23,153 bases of DNA. Source: Candidatus Latescibacterota bacterium. GTDB taxonomy: Bacteria > Latescibacterota > UBA2968 > UBA8231. Below are positions 1 through 7,040 of this stretch, in pieces (positions within the stretch are counted from its first letter, which is position 1; each line of letters opens with the position of its first letter). The notes beneath the pieces were generated by a model. The model had not been told where the DNA came from, did no database searches, and saw only the letters and a list, made by a program, of their open reading frames with translations. Position numbers and translations under genes: made by a program. The stretch is from contig JAJDTN010000414.1 of the NCBI GenBank assembly GCA_022827165.1, positions 1 through 23,153 of the forward strand. Reading direction: 5' to 3'.

Positions 1-411
1 CATGTTGCCCGCCTCGGTGCCGTGGTACATGGCGATGACCCGGTCCTCCTCGACGAAGGTGGCGCCCGAGAAGCACTTGTCCTCCGGGCCGGGGTAGATG
101 CAGTAGGGCAGGTCGCGCCAGTGGACCAGATCGTCGGAGACGGCGTGGCCCCAGTGCTGGCGCGTGTCCTCGGGCGGATAGGCCTGGTAGAACAAGTGCC
201 AGCGGCCCTGCCAGCGGCACAGGCCGTTGGGGTCGTTCAGCATCGCCTCGGGATTGACGTAGTGGTAGAGCGGCCGGTGGCGGTCGCCTTCGTAGGCGCG
301 GCGGGCCTCGTTCAGCCGCCGCAGGAGCGGGTTGGCCGCCAGGGCCGTCTCCTGCTCGTCGAGGGTGCCGGGGAAGGTGTACTTGGGGACGAGGGACGTG
401 GTGTCGGTCAT
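1..411 (-). CDS. Glycoside hydrolase family 32 protein, N-terminal part (truncated by window edge)
   Basis: The first 137 residues are visible; the gene runs off the left edge. GH32 enzymes hydrolyse beta-fructosides (sucrose, levan, inulin) with a five-bladed propeller. The sequence shows the family's nucleophile block NDPNG at residues 59-63 (D60 would be the nucleophile), followed by HLFYQ at 72-76, HWGHAVSDDLVHW at 86-98 and FSGAT at 114-118, all in the usual order and spacing. There is no signal peptide, so the enzyme is probably cytoplasmic, or the propeller simply begins after a short leader. The ATG is preceded by a GAGGA ribosome site five bases away, which supports this start. It is divergent from the gene at 536. 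The acid/base catalyst lies outside the window, so exact substrate and integrity cannot be judged. Confidence 0.88.
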   Translation of the reverse strand, partial: MTDTTSLVPKYTFPGTLDEQETALAANPLLRRLNEARRAYEGDRHRPLYHYVNPEAMLNDPNGLCRWQGRWHLFYQAYPPEDTRQHWGHAVSDDLVHWRDLPYCIYPGPEDKCFSGATFVEEDRVIAMYHGTEAGNM

Positions 412-535
412 CGGTCCTCGCGGTCGGGGAAGGGGGGAGGGGCCGGGCGGGAAAGATCGGCCCCGAAGCGTCGGTACTCCAGGCGCCGGCAGCCGTCGTA
501 CATTACCGGAAGACTTCACAATCCGGAGAGAATCG
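412..535. promoter_or_regulatory. Divergent intergenic region between GH32 gene and unknown gene
   Basis: These 124 bases separate two divergent genes and must hold the start signals of both. Visible elements are the GAGGA ribosome site of the left gene, a GGAGAG ribosome site (525-530) for the right gene, and a weak inverted repeat CCGGA/TCCGG at 506-510 and 522-526. I see no convincing -35/-10 pair on either strand. Confidence 0.3.
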
Positions 536-1390
536 ATGATCGACTTCGAGCGCTCCCTCTTCACCTGGAAGCACCGCCCCTGGACCCACGACCCCCACTA
601 CCGCTACGCCGGCGGATTCGTCGGCCAGGAGGGCCAGTCCTACCACGTGCGCTTCCGCCTGGAGGCGGCCTGCGAGATCCTCGACCCCGGCACGGGAGAG
701 GTGACCCGCCTCTACACCGGGGCCCCGTGCCGCTCCGAGTACACCATCGCCCGCCGCAACATGTTCCAGATCCCCAGCGCCGAGTGGCGTCTCGTCTTCG
801 GCGACGAGGACCGCGTCGGCATCGCCCGGCGTCCCAGCTGGGAGCCGGAGCCGGGGGAGCGCGGCCCCCTGTCGGAGTCCTTCGCCGAGACCCGCCTGGA
901 CCTGCGCAGGCACGACCCGCACCGGTCACTGGCCGATGGCGGCGAGATCGCCAAGGCGACGCTGGCCGGCGACCTGATGAGCGCGCGTTCCACCTACCAG
1001 GACGAGGAACGAGGGCTCAGCGTCACCGTGGAGTACCCCGTGAACCTGATCAACATCAACGAGGCGGACGGCGAGTTCCAGGTCTGCACCGGCCCCCTGG
1101 TGCTGCCGGACCTGGCCACCTGGGACGGGACCAACGTGTCGCGCGTGTTCATCGCCGACGTGGCGATCACCGCCTTCGACTGGGTGGAGTTCATCCTGCG
1201 GCGGGAGGTGAAGGCCGCCGACTCCGAGCGCGAGTGGCTCGACCAGCCCCGGGGCCGGGACCGCCTGGAGTTGTGGGATCCCGAGGTCAAGCCGGAGGGG
1301 TATCCGCCGGCGCGGCCGCGTCCCACGGTCTACAACGAGACCTGGGAGCTGGAGGCCTCCAACGTCGTCCTCGCCGCTCCCAACCGCTGA
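536..1390 (+). CDS. Conserved-looking protein of unknown function, 284 aa
   Basis: I do not recognise the family. The ATG at 536 follows a GGAGAG ribosome site by five bases; an upstream in-frame ATG at 332 is rejected because it would run through the divergent promoter and into the GH32 gene. The protein has no signal peptide or membrane segment. It is rich in aromatic and acidic residues with alternating hydrophobic strands (for example VTVEYPVNLININE near residues 164-177), which suggests a beta-rich fold. The middle third carries many charged residues. It reads through to a stop 12 bases short of the convergent O-methyltransferase. Its divergence from a GH32 gene hints at a role in sugar metabolism, but that is only context. 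Coding is supported by strong third-position GC and by a good ribosome site. Confidence 0.7.
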   Translation: MIDFERSLFTWKHRPWTHDPHYRYAGGFVGQEGQSYHVRFRLEAACEILDPGTGEVTRLYTGAPCRSEYTIARRNMFQIPSAEWRLVFGDEDRVGIARRPSWEPEPGERGPLSESFAETRLDLRRHDPHRSLADGGEIAKATLAGDLMSARSTYQDEERGLSVTVEYPVNLININEADGEFQVCTGPLVLPDLATWDGTNVSRVFIADVAITAFDWVEFILRREVKAADSEREWLDQPRGRDRLELWDPEVKPEGYPPARPRPTVYNETWELEASNVVLAAPNR

Positions 1391-1402
1391 GGGCCGCCCG
1401 GT

Positions 1403-2410
1403 CTACTCCGGCTTGCGGGCGCTGACCAGATGGTAGTAGCCGTGGCTCTCGACGGACTCGAACCCGACGAACCCCGCCGCCGCCAGCATCTCCTCCAGCT
1501 CGGAGAGGGTGTACTGCTTCCCCTTCTCGTAGAGCAGCATGGCCACCGAGAAGCAGGCCACCGTCAGGGGTCCGTCGCGGCTCTCGGCCAGCGGCATCTC
1601 GTGCAGGAGGATGCGGCCCCCCGGCTCCAGGGCCTCGAAGGCCCGGCGCGCCAGCCGCGCGCAGGAGGCCGGGTCCCAGTCGTGGAAGATGTTGCCGAAG
1701 AGGGCGGCGGCGTGCCCGGGTGGCCAGGGGTCCCGGAACATGTCGGCGGGGCAGGTGACGACCCGGTCCTCCAGGCCGTATCCGTGGATGTTCTCCGCGG
1801 CGATGGCGCAGACCTGGGGCAGGTCGAGGAGGGTGCAGCGCACCCCGGGATGGGCCGCGGCGACCGCCGCCGACAGCGACCCCGAGCCGGCGCCCACGTC
1901 GAGGAGCCGCTCCACGCCGGCGAAGACCGGCTGCCGCGCCAGGCTGCCCGCGGCGGGAAGGGTGAGGGCGTGCATGCGGCCGATGAACTCGCGCACCTCC
2001 GCCTCCGGGAGCGCCTCCATGGCCACGGCGAGGGGGGCCGCCGGCTCGCCGGAGCGGAAGGCGCCGCGCAGCTCCTGGAGCGTCGGGTCGTCCTCGCGGC
2101 AGAGGCGGCGGCGGAAGGGGCTGGCCGGAAGCAGGTAGGTGCTTCCGAAGTCGGTGAGCGCGAATCGGTTTCCGCCGGTGCGGCGGGCGAAGCCGAGAGC
2201 GGCGACGATGGCGACCATGGCCTCGGCGGCCCTCGGGGTCACTCGCAGAGCATCGGCCACCTCCCCGGTGGTGCGGGGCCGCTCCAGGAGCAGCTCGCAC
2301 AGACCCGCCTCCTGGGCCAGGGCCGCCATGGGCGCGGCGAAGCGCCGGTACTGCAGGTCGTAGAGGGCGCGGTCGTCCACCGGCGGCGGCGACGGGAAGG
2401 CGCGGGTCAT
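1403..2410 (-). CDS. SAM-dependent O-methyltransferase (Methyltransf_2 / hydroxyindole O-methyltransferase type)
   Basis: 335 aa. These enzymes methylate a hydroxyl of a small, often aromatic, substrate. The N-terminal part (about residues 15-100) is the winged-helix dimerisation domain that precedes the catalytic domain in this family. The SAM loop is DVGAGSGSLS at 171-180, an acidic ribose-binding region follows at LLDLP 194-198, and the catalytic-base motif HDW is at 243-245. GGRILLHEMPL (264-274) is the usual strand after motif III. The start at 2410 was chosen because the longer open frame (to 2671) would translate the 90-bp repeats into a low-complexity Arg/Ala/Pro stretch unlike the family. 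No strong ribosome site precedes it. Convergent with the unknown gene at 536; divergent from the glycosyltransferase. Substrate cannot be inferred. Confidence 0.88.
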   Translation of the reverse strand: MTRAFPSPPPVDDRALYDLQYRRFAAPMAALAQEAGLCELLLERPRTTGEVADALRVTPRAAEAMVAIVAALGFARRTGGNRFALTDFGSTYLLPASPFRRRLCREDDPTLQELRGAFRSGEPAAPLAVAMEALPEAEVREFIGRMHALTLPAAGSLARQPVFAGVERLLDVGAGSGSLSAAVAAAHPGVRCTLLDLPQVCAIAAENIHGYGLEDRVVTCPADMFRDPWPPGHAAALFGNIFHDWDPASCARLARRAFEALEPGGRILLHEMPLAESRDGPLTVACFSVAMLLYEKGKQYTLSELEEMLAAAGFVGFESVESHGYYHLVSARKPE

Positions 2411-2540
2411 GCGCCTAACTTGCGACCGCCAGGGCTGCCCGGCCAGCGCCTCCGGTCCGGAGGCGACGCAGGTGCTCGGCATGCAGCGGGTGGCCCTCTC
2501 CTGGCGCCGGTCTCCTCCGCGGACCCTCCTCCCGCGCCCG

Positions 2541-2810
2541 CCGCTCCGCCTGAGAAGGCCCCGCGCTGGCGCCGGGGGCATCCTGGCCCGCCGGCGCCTC
2601 GGGCAACCCCGAACCGCCTCCGGGCGCTGGCCGCTCCACCTGAGAACCCCCCGAGCTGGCGCCTGGGGCATTCAGGCCCGACGGCGCCCCGGGCAACCCC
2701 GAACCGCCTTCGGGCGCCCGCCGCTCCGCCTGAGAAGTGCCCGCGCGAGCGCCGGGGGCATCCCGGCCCGCCGGCGTGCAGGGCCACCCCGAACCGTTCC
2801 CTGGCCCAAG
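2541..2810. repeat. Three 90-bp tandem repeats in a 473-bp non-coding gap (2411-2883)
   Basis: Copies begin at 2541, 2631 and 2721, exactly 90 bases apart, each opening with CCGCTCC(G/A)CCTGAGAA. Copies 1 and 2 differ at about 12 of 90 positions; copy 3 is close over its first 80 bases and then decays. A degenerate tail of a fourth copy is visible at about 2521-2540. Each copy holds a 4-bp stem with a 7-base GGGCAT(C/T) loop: CCGG/CTGG at 2572-2586, CCTG/CAGG at 2662-2676, CCGG/CCGG at 2752-2766. The third pair is G-U, U-A and G-C in turn on the plus-strand RNA. The period is a multiple of three and several frames are open, so decayed coding repeats remain possible. No other element is seen in the rest of the gap. 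Confidence 0.9.
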
Positions 2811-2883
2811 TCACGCACCCCGGTCGGGTCATGCGCGGGCGCCGGAGCCATGCGGCTCCACCGGCTCCCCGGATCGGCCGCCG

Positions 2884-4008
2884 GTGAAGATCCTCCACAC
2901 CTCCTACGACGACCCCCGCAACCCGTGGCTCGGGGGCGGGGGCGCGGCCCGCACCTTCGAGATCTGCCGGCGCCTGGCCGGCCGCCACGAGATCACCGTC
3001 GTCTGCGGGTCCTACCACGGCGCCGCGCCCGAGGAGGAGCGCGACGGCCTGCGCGTCCTCCACCTCGGCAGCCCCCGGTCGTACGCGGTCAGCCGGCTCA
3101 CGTACTCCGCCCGCGCCAGCCGCTTCCTGGCGCGCTTCGAGGCCGACCTGTGGGTCTACTCCTTCTCCGCCTTCGCCCCCCTGTGGGCCTCGGCCCCTCG
3201 CCGGCGCGCCGGCGTCCTCGAGTTCTTCCACCTCATGCAGGGGCACGCCACCCGCAAGCGCCCGGTCCTCGGGCTGCCCGCCGCCTCGATCGAGCGCGCC
3301 ACCCTGCGCGCCTACGATCAGGTCATCGCCATCTCGCCGAGCGTCGCCGAGGGTCTGGCCGCCATCCGCGGCGACCGGGGCCTCCACCTGGTCTACACCG
3401 GCGTCGACGACAGCTGCTTCCTGGACGGCGCCGAAGAGGGCGACTACGTCCTCTACTTCGGCCGTCTCGACACCTACACGAAGGGGCTGGACCTGCTCCT
3501 GGAGGCCTTCGGCCGCGTCATGTCGCAACACCGCGCCATCCGCCTCGTGGTCGCCGGCCGGGGTTCCCCGGAGCGGGTCGCCGAGCTGAAGGAGCTGGCC
3601 CGCCGGGCCGGCGTGGAGCAGCGGGTCGAGTTCACCGGTCCCGTGCTGGAGGGGAAGAAGACGGACCTCTTCCGGCGGTCCCTGTTCAACGTGGCCCCCT
3701 CCCGCTACGAGGGCTGGTGCATCGCCGCCGTCGAGGCCTCGGCGGCGGGCAAGGCGGTGGTGGGTACCCGCATCCCGGGCCTGGTGGACGCCGTGCGCGA
3801 CGGCGAGACCGGACTGCTGGCGGAGGCCGAGGACGTGGAGGGGATCGCCGGCGCCATGCTGCGCCTGCTGCGCGAGCCCGGGCTGCGCGCCGAGCTGGGC
3901 GCCGCCGGCCGCCGCTGGGCGCAGCGGTTCCGCTGGGACCGGATCGCCGCCGATCAGGAGAGGGTCTACGAGGAGGTGGCCGCCGCACGGAGCGGCTCAG
4001 CCGGGTAG
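2884..4008 (+). CDS. GT4-family glycosyltransferase
   Basis: 374 aa, read from a GTG at 2884. GT-B fold enzymes of family GT4 transfer a sugar from a nucleotide donor with retention. The N-terminal acceptor domain starts as MKILHTSYDD with a glycine-rich loop GGGGAA at 17-22. The donor domain begins near residue 188 with YVLYFGRLDTYTKG (K200), and the donor-binding E-x7-E motif is E276...E284 inside SRYEGWCIAAVEA; the following GTRIPGL (294-300) is also typical. The upstream in-frame ATG at 2737 lies in the repeat region and would add a non-family Arg/Pro leader, so GTG is preferred, although no clear ribosome site precedes it. Convergent with the PIG-L deacetylase. Acceptor unknown; GT4 and PIG-L enzymes cooperate in mycothiol and bacillithiol synthesis, but the N-terminus does not resemble MshA or BshA. 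Confidence 0.87.
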   Translation: MKILHTSYDDPRNPWLGGGGAARTFEICRRLAGRHEITVVCGSYHGAAPEEERDGLRVLHLGSPRSYAVSRLTYSARASRFLARFEADLWVYSFSAFAPLWASAPRRRAGVLEFFHLMQGHATRKRPVLGLPAASIERATLRAYDQVIAISPSVAEGLAAIRGDRGLHLVYTGVDDSCFLDGAEEGDYVLYFGRLDTYTKGLDLLLEAFGRVMSQHRAIRLVVAGRGSPERVAELKELARRAGVEQRVEFTGPVLEGKKTDLFRRSLFNVAPSRYEGWCIAAVEASAAGKAVVGTRIPGLVDAVRDGETGLLAEAEDVEGIAGAMLRLLREPGLRAELGAAGRRWAQRFRWDRIAADQERVYEEVAAARSGSAG

Positions 4009-4076
4009 CGTCCTCAGCGCCTGCGCCGGGACGGCAGTGGGCGCCCTGGCCGGTGGCGGTCAGGCCGCTGGCGCGG

Positions 4077-4892
4077 TCAGGAACTCTCCAGGCCCGCGAA
4101 CAGGCCGTCCACCGGCATGGGCGGGAAGCTCCCCCGCAGGCCGCCGAGGGAGTAGTGCTCCACCTCCATCATGTGCGGCCGCTTCCGGACCTGGGCCCGC
4201 ACCTCTTCCTCCGTGCCGAACTGCGAGGCGTGGGCGCAGATCGCCGCCAGCTTGCGCTCCCGCTGGCCGCGGATGTCGACGGCGGACGCCACCGAGTCCG
4301 CCGACACCCCGAACAGATCGGCGTCGACGTCGGACATCGTGGCGTCTGGATCCTGCTGAGTCCGGCGCACCGACTCCAGAGGGTAGACCGGGTAGTAGAG
4401 GCGCCTGGGCGCCGGCTGCATGACGCTGCCGGCCGACCAGAAAGCGGCGGTGGCGGCGCGGTGGATGGTGACGTGGTCGATGTGGGGATAGAGGCCGTGG
4501 GGGTCGAAGGTGATCACCACCTCCGGCTTCAGCTCCGCGATGACGGGCAGGATCTGCCGCTCGAGGGCGGTCACCTCCTGGTTCATCAGCGCCCGGGGAT
4601 TCCGCCGTCCCACCTCGATGGGAAACCCCGAGTCGCAGTGGCCCAGCCAGATGGGCGGCCGGATCCCGAGGGCGGCGCAGGCCCTCTCCAGCTCCCCGAG
4701 ACGCAGCCGCCCCCGGGCCTCGCCCTTGGGGTGGCGGTCCGGGTCGATGGCGGGGTGGACGATCTCGCCCTCCTCGCCGCGGGTGGCGCAGACCAGGTGG
4801 ACGTCGTGCCCCTCGGCCGCGGCCTTCGCCAGGGCCCCCCCGCAGATGAAGGACTCGTCGTCCGGATGGGCGAAGATCGCAAGCAGGTTCAT
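4077..4892 (-). CDS. PIG-L / LmbE family deacetylase
   Basis: 271 aa, the usual length for the family. PIG-L enzymes are zinc-dependent hydrolases that remove an N-acetyl group from GlcNAc-type substrates (MshB, BshB and GlcNAc-PI deacetylases belong here). The zinc and catalytic motif AHPDDE is at residues 8-13, directly after the first strand MNLLAIF. A second family block, PEVVITFDPHGLYPHIDHVTIHRA (in part), places H-x-D-H near the middle of the protein as the third zinc ligand region. There is no signal peptide. The ATG lacks a strong ribosome site, and the upstream DNA carries two tandem CGTTTGTAT units (4900-4917). The gene ends 68 bases from the convergent glycosyltransferase and is divergent from the TonB receptor gene. 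Confidence 0.92.
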   Translation of the reverse strand: MNLLAIFAHPDDESFICGGALAKAAAEGHDVHLVCATRGEEGEIVHPAIDPDRHPKGEARGRLRLGELERACAALGIRPPIWLGHCDSGFPIEVGRRNPRALMNQEVTALERQILPVIAELKPEVVITFDPHGLYPHIDHVTIHRAATAAFWSAGSVMQPAPRRLYYPVYPLESVRRTQQDPDATMSDVDADLFGVSADSVASAVDIRGQRERKLAAICAHASQFGTEEEVRAQVRKRPHMMEVEHYSLGGLRGSFPPMPVDGLFAGLESS

Positions 4893-5026
4893 CGATCAGC
4901 GTTTGTATCGTTTGTATAGCGAATCCGGGCTGGAAGTGCCTTATATTGTTCCCCGCGTTCGGGGGACGCGCCCGGACGCGGATTATGCAAGCAACCTTCG
5001 CACCGCTTCACAAGGGAGGCACTCAG
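4893..5026. promoter_or_regulatory. AT-rich divergent regulatory region with tandem CGTTTGTAT units
   Basis: This 134-bp region separates the PIG-L gene from the TonB receptor operon. It is clearly more AT-rich than the surroundings. Two perfect 9-bp direct repeats CGTTTGTAT abut at 4900-4917, placed close to the PIG-L start and suited to an operator or a strand-opening site. A TATATT box lies at 4942-4947, but no -35 with a normal spacer is seen. An AGGGAGG ribosome site sits before the receptor ATG at 5027. Confidence 0.4.
4948..4967 (+). other. Small stem-loop in the leader of the TonB operon
   Basis: GTTCCCCG (4948-4955) and CGGGGGAC (4960-4967) pair over eight positions, one of them G-U, around the four-base loop CGTT. 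It starts directly after the TATATT box. There is no T-tract after it, so it is not an intrinsic terminator; it may stabilise the leader RNA or be chance in GC-rich DNA. Confidence 0.3.
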
Positions 5027-7036
5027 ATGAAGCGCACTCTTTTCCTCGTGCCGCTGCTTTCCGCCGGCATCGCCGCCGGACCGGCCGCGGCCGAGGATGT
5101 CTACGAGATGGAGGAGGTCATCGTCACCGGCTCCAAGCTGCCCCAGACGCCGGGGAACGTGACCCAGAAGATCTCCATCATCACCACCGACGACATGGGC
5201 TCACTGGTCCAGGGCAACGGCAACCTGGCGGAGCTCCTCTCGTACAGCCCGGGCAACTTCGCCAACGTCCTGTCCCGGAACGACGCCAACTGGGGCTCCT
5301 CCGGCGGCCTGGCCCACACCTACAAGGGCGACATGCTCGACGGCCTGCCCATCGACGCCGTCGTCGATCTCCAGAGCCTCGACCCCTGGGCCTTCCAGCG
5401 CGTCGAGGACCAGCGCGGCTCCGCCTCCGTCCTCTACCCGACCTACCTGGCCATGGACTTCGCCGGCAACCAGTCGCCGCTGGCGGGCACGGCCAACTTC
5501 ATCCTCAAGGAGCGGGTCCGGAGCACCCGCACCAGCGCCTCGGTCTACGGCGGCTCCTACAGCACGGTCGGGGGCCGGTTCTTCCACCAGCGCGCCGCCG
5601 GCAACCTGCACCTGTTCTTCGGCGGCCACCACGAGGACTCGGACTACACCGACTACGGCACCGAGGGCTCCTGGCTGCAGATGGACGACAACCCCGAGTA
5701 CGAGAAGACCAAGCTCTACATGCGCGGCACCTACTACCTCAACGACAGCGGTCAGCGCGCCTCCCTCTACGCCCACCGCACCTGGCACACGGGCGACGCC
5801 GGCCGCATCAACCGCGACTTCGGCCACACCTACACCACCCTCAACGCCGGCTACACCCACCCGGTCTCCGACAAGATCACGGCCAACGCCAAGGTCGGCT
5901 ACCGCGACTACGTGCGGCGCTGGGAGGAGGACGGCATCTGGGAGGACCCGAAGAGCCGCGAGCTGCGCTCCGAGGACGGCGTCGACCAGTCGGTCATTCC
6001 GGCCGATCTCTCCGTCTCCGTCATCACCCGCGAGTCGGACGTGCTCACCGTGGGCGCCGACTATCAGCTCGCCTCGTACGCCACTCAGCGCGAGACCGGC
6101 GAGGTCAGCCCCGGCAACGACGCCACCGCCACCGCCCTCGGTCTCTATGCCCAGGAGGAGTTCCGGCTGGACAACATCACCCTGCGGGCCGGGGCGCGCT
6201 TCACCTCCATCGCCCACGACATCGAGCTGTTGCAGGGAATGACACCGAACGAGGACAGCAATTCCTGGGGCAAGCTCCTCTACAGCGCGGGGGTACGCTA
6301 CAACCAGAGCGACGACCTCGGCGTCTATGCCAACTTGGGCACCAGCTTCAAGGCGCCCTCCCTCAAGTCGGTGGGCGGCACCGTGCCTCCCGACGGCAAG
6401 GGCGGTCACCTGCCCAACCCGGACATCAAGCCGGAGTCGGGGACCAGCATCGACCTGGGCGTGAACTACCAGGCCATGGAGGGACTGCAGATCGGCGTGC
6501 GGGGCTTCAACATCGCCCTCACCGATCAGATCACGCAGATCGTGGTGCCGGTGGCGGCGGATGATCCGGCTCAGTCCCAGGACATCAACGCCGGCCAGAC
6601 CACGACCAACGGCGCCGAGCTGGAGGTCACCCACCGCCTCAGCGACATGGTGGAATGGTTCGCCAACTACACCTACACCAACGCCGAGGTGACCGAGAAC
6701 GAGGAGTACCCGGACCGGGTTGGCGCAAAGATCAACTTCGTGCCCGACAGCGCCATCGGCGTCGGCGTCCACCTGACCCTGGCCACCGGGCTGCGGGCGA
6801 CGATCACCGCCCAGCAGTACAGCGGCATCTACCAGGACATCAGCACGACAGCCGAGCCTCTCGACGGGTACGTGCTGGTGAACGCCCGCGTCCAGTACGG
6901 CGTCAGCACCCAGGACGGGTACGACCTGACGCTCTTCCTCGAACCCTACAACCTCACCAACCAGACCTTCGAGATGCCCTGGGGCTTCCAGGATCCCGGC
7001 TTCTCGGCCAACGGCGGCCTGATGGTCAGCTTCTAG
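5027..7036 (+). CDS. TonB-dependent outer-membrane receptor
   Basis: 669 aa. These 22-strand barrels import scarce ligands (ferric siderophores, cobalamin, glycans) using energy from TonB. The ATG at 5027 has an AGGGAGG ribosome site and opens a signal peptide MKRTLFLVPLLSAG... ending at AAA-ED (about residue 22). A TonB-box-like segment EEVIVTG follows at 29-35, then the plug domain (about 40-165) and a long barrel with alternating aromatic strands. The C-terminal strand ends GGLMVSF with the terminal Phe needed for outer-membrane insertion. There is no N-terminal CarboxypepD_reg extension and no SusD partner, so it is not a SusC-type glycan porin. The binding-protein gene starts four bases after its stop, which points to a metal-chelate or cobalamin-like ligand. 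An in-frame upstream ATG (4946) is rejected because it precedes the ribosome site. Confidence 0.93.
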   Translation: MKRTLFLVPLLSAGIAAGPAAAEDVYEMEEVIVTGSKLPQTPGNVTQKISIITTDDMGSLVQGNGNLAELLSYSPGNFANVLSRNDANWGSSGGLAHTYKGDMLDGLPIDAVVDLQSLDPWAFQRVEDQRGSASVLYPTYLAMDFAGNQSPLAGTANFILKERVRSTRTSASVYGGSYSTVGGRFFHQRAAGNLHLFFGGHHEDSDYTDYGTEGSWLQMDDNPEYEKTKLYMRGTYYLNDSGQRASLYAHRTWHTGDAGRINRDFGHTYTTLNAGYTHPVSDKITANAKVGYRDYVRRWEEDGIWEDPKSRELRSEDGVDQSVIPADLSVSVITRESDVLTVGADYQLASYATQRETGEVSPGNDATATALGLYAQEEFRLDNITLRAGARFTSIAHDIELLQGMTPNEDSNSWGKLLYSAGVRYNQSDDLGVYANLGTSFKAPSLKSVGGTVPPDGKGGHLPNPDIKPESGTSIDLGVNYQAMEGLQIGVRGFNIALTDQITQIVVPVAADDPAQSQDINAGQTTTNGAELEVTHRLSDMVEWFANYTYTNAEVTENEEYPDRVGAKINFVPDSAIGVGVHLTLATGLRATITAQQYSGIYQDISTTAEPLDGYVLVNARVQYGVSTQDGYDLTLFLEPYNLTNQTFEMPWGFQDPGFSANGGLMVSF

Positions 7037-7040
7037 ATTC

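Noticed and set aside
2411..2671. N-terminal extension of the O-methyltransferase through the 90-bp repeats
   Set aside because: The added 87 residues are Arg/Ala/Pro low complexity, and the family starts where the 2410 ATG places it.
2541..2810. CRISPR array
   Set aside because: The 90-bp units are similar over most of their length, with no short repeat and unique spacer structure, and no cas gene is present.
4009..4076. Two-way terminator between the glycosyltransferase and PIG-L genes
   Set aside because: Several GGC-rich partial complements exist, but no clean stem with a T-tract on either strand.
4893..5026. Cobalamin riboswitch before the TonB receptor
   Set aside because: The leader is only about 80 bases past the possible -10 box and lacks a recognisable B12 box or the large multi-helix layout.
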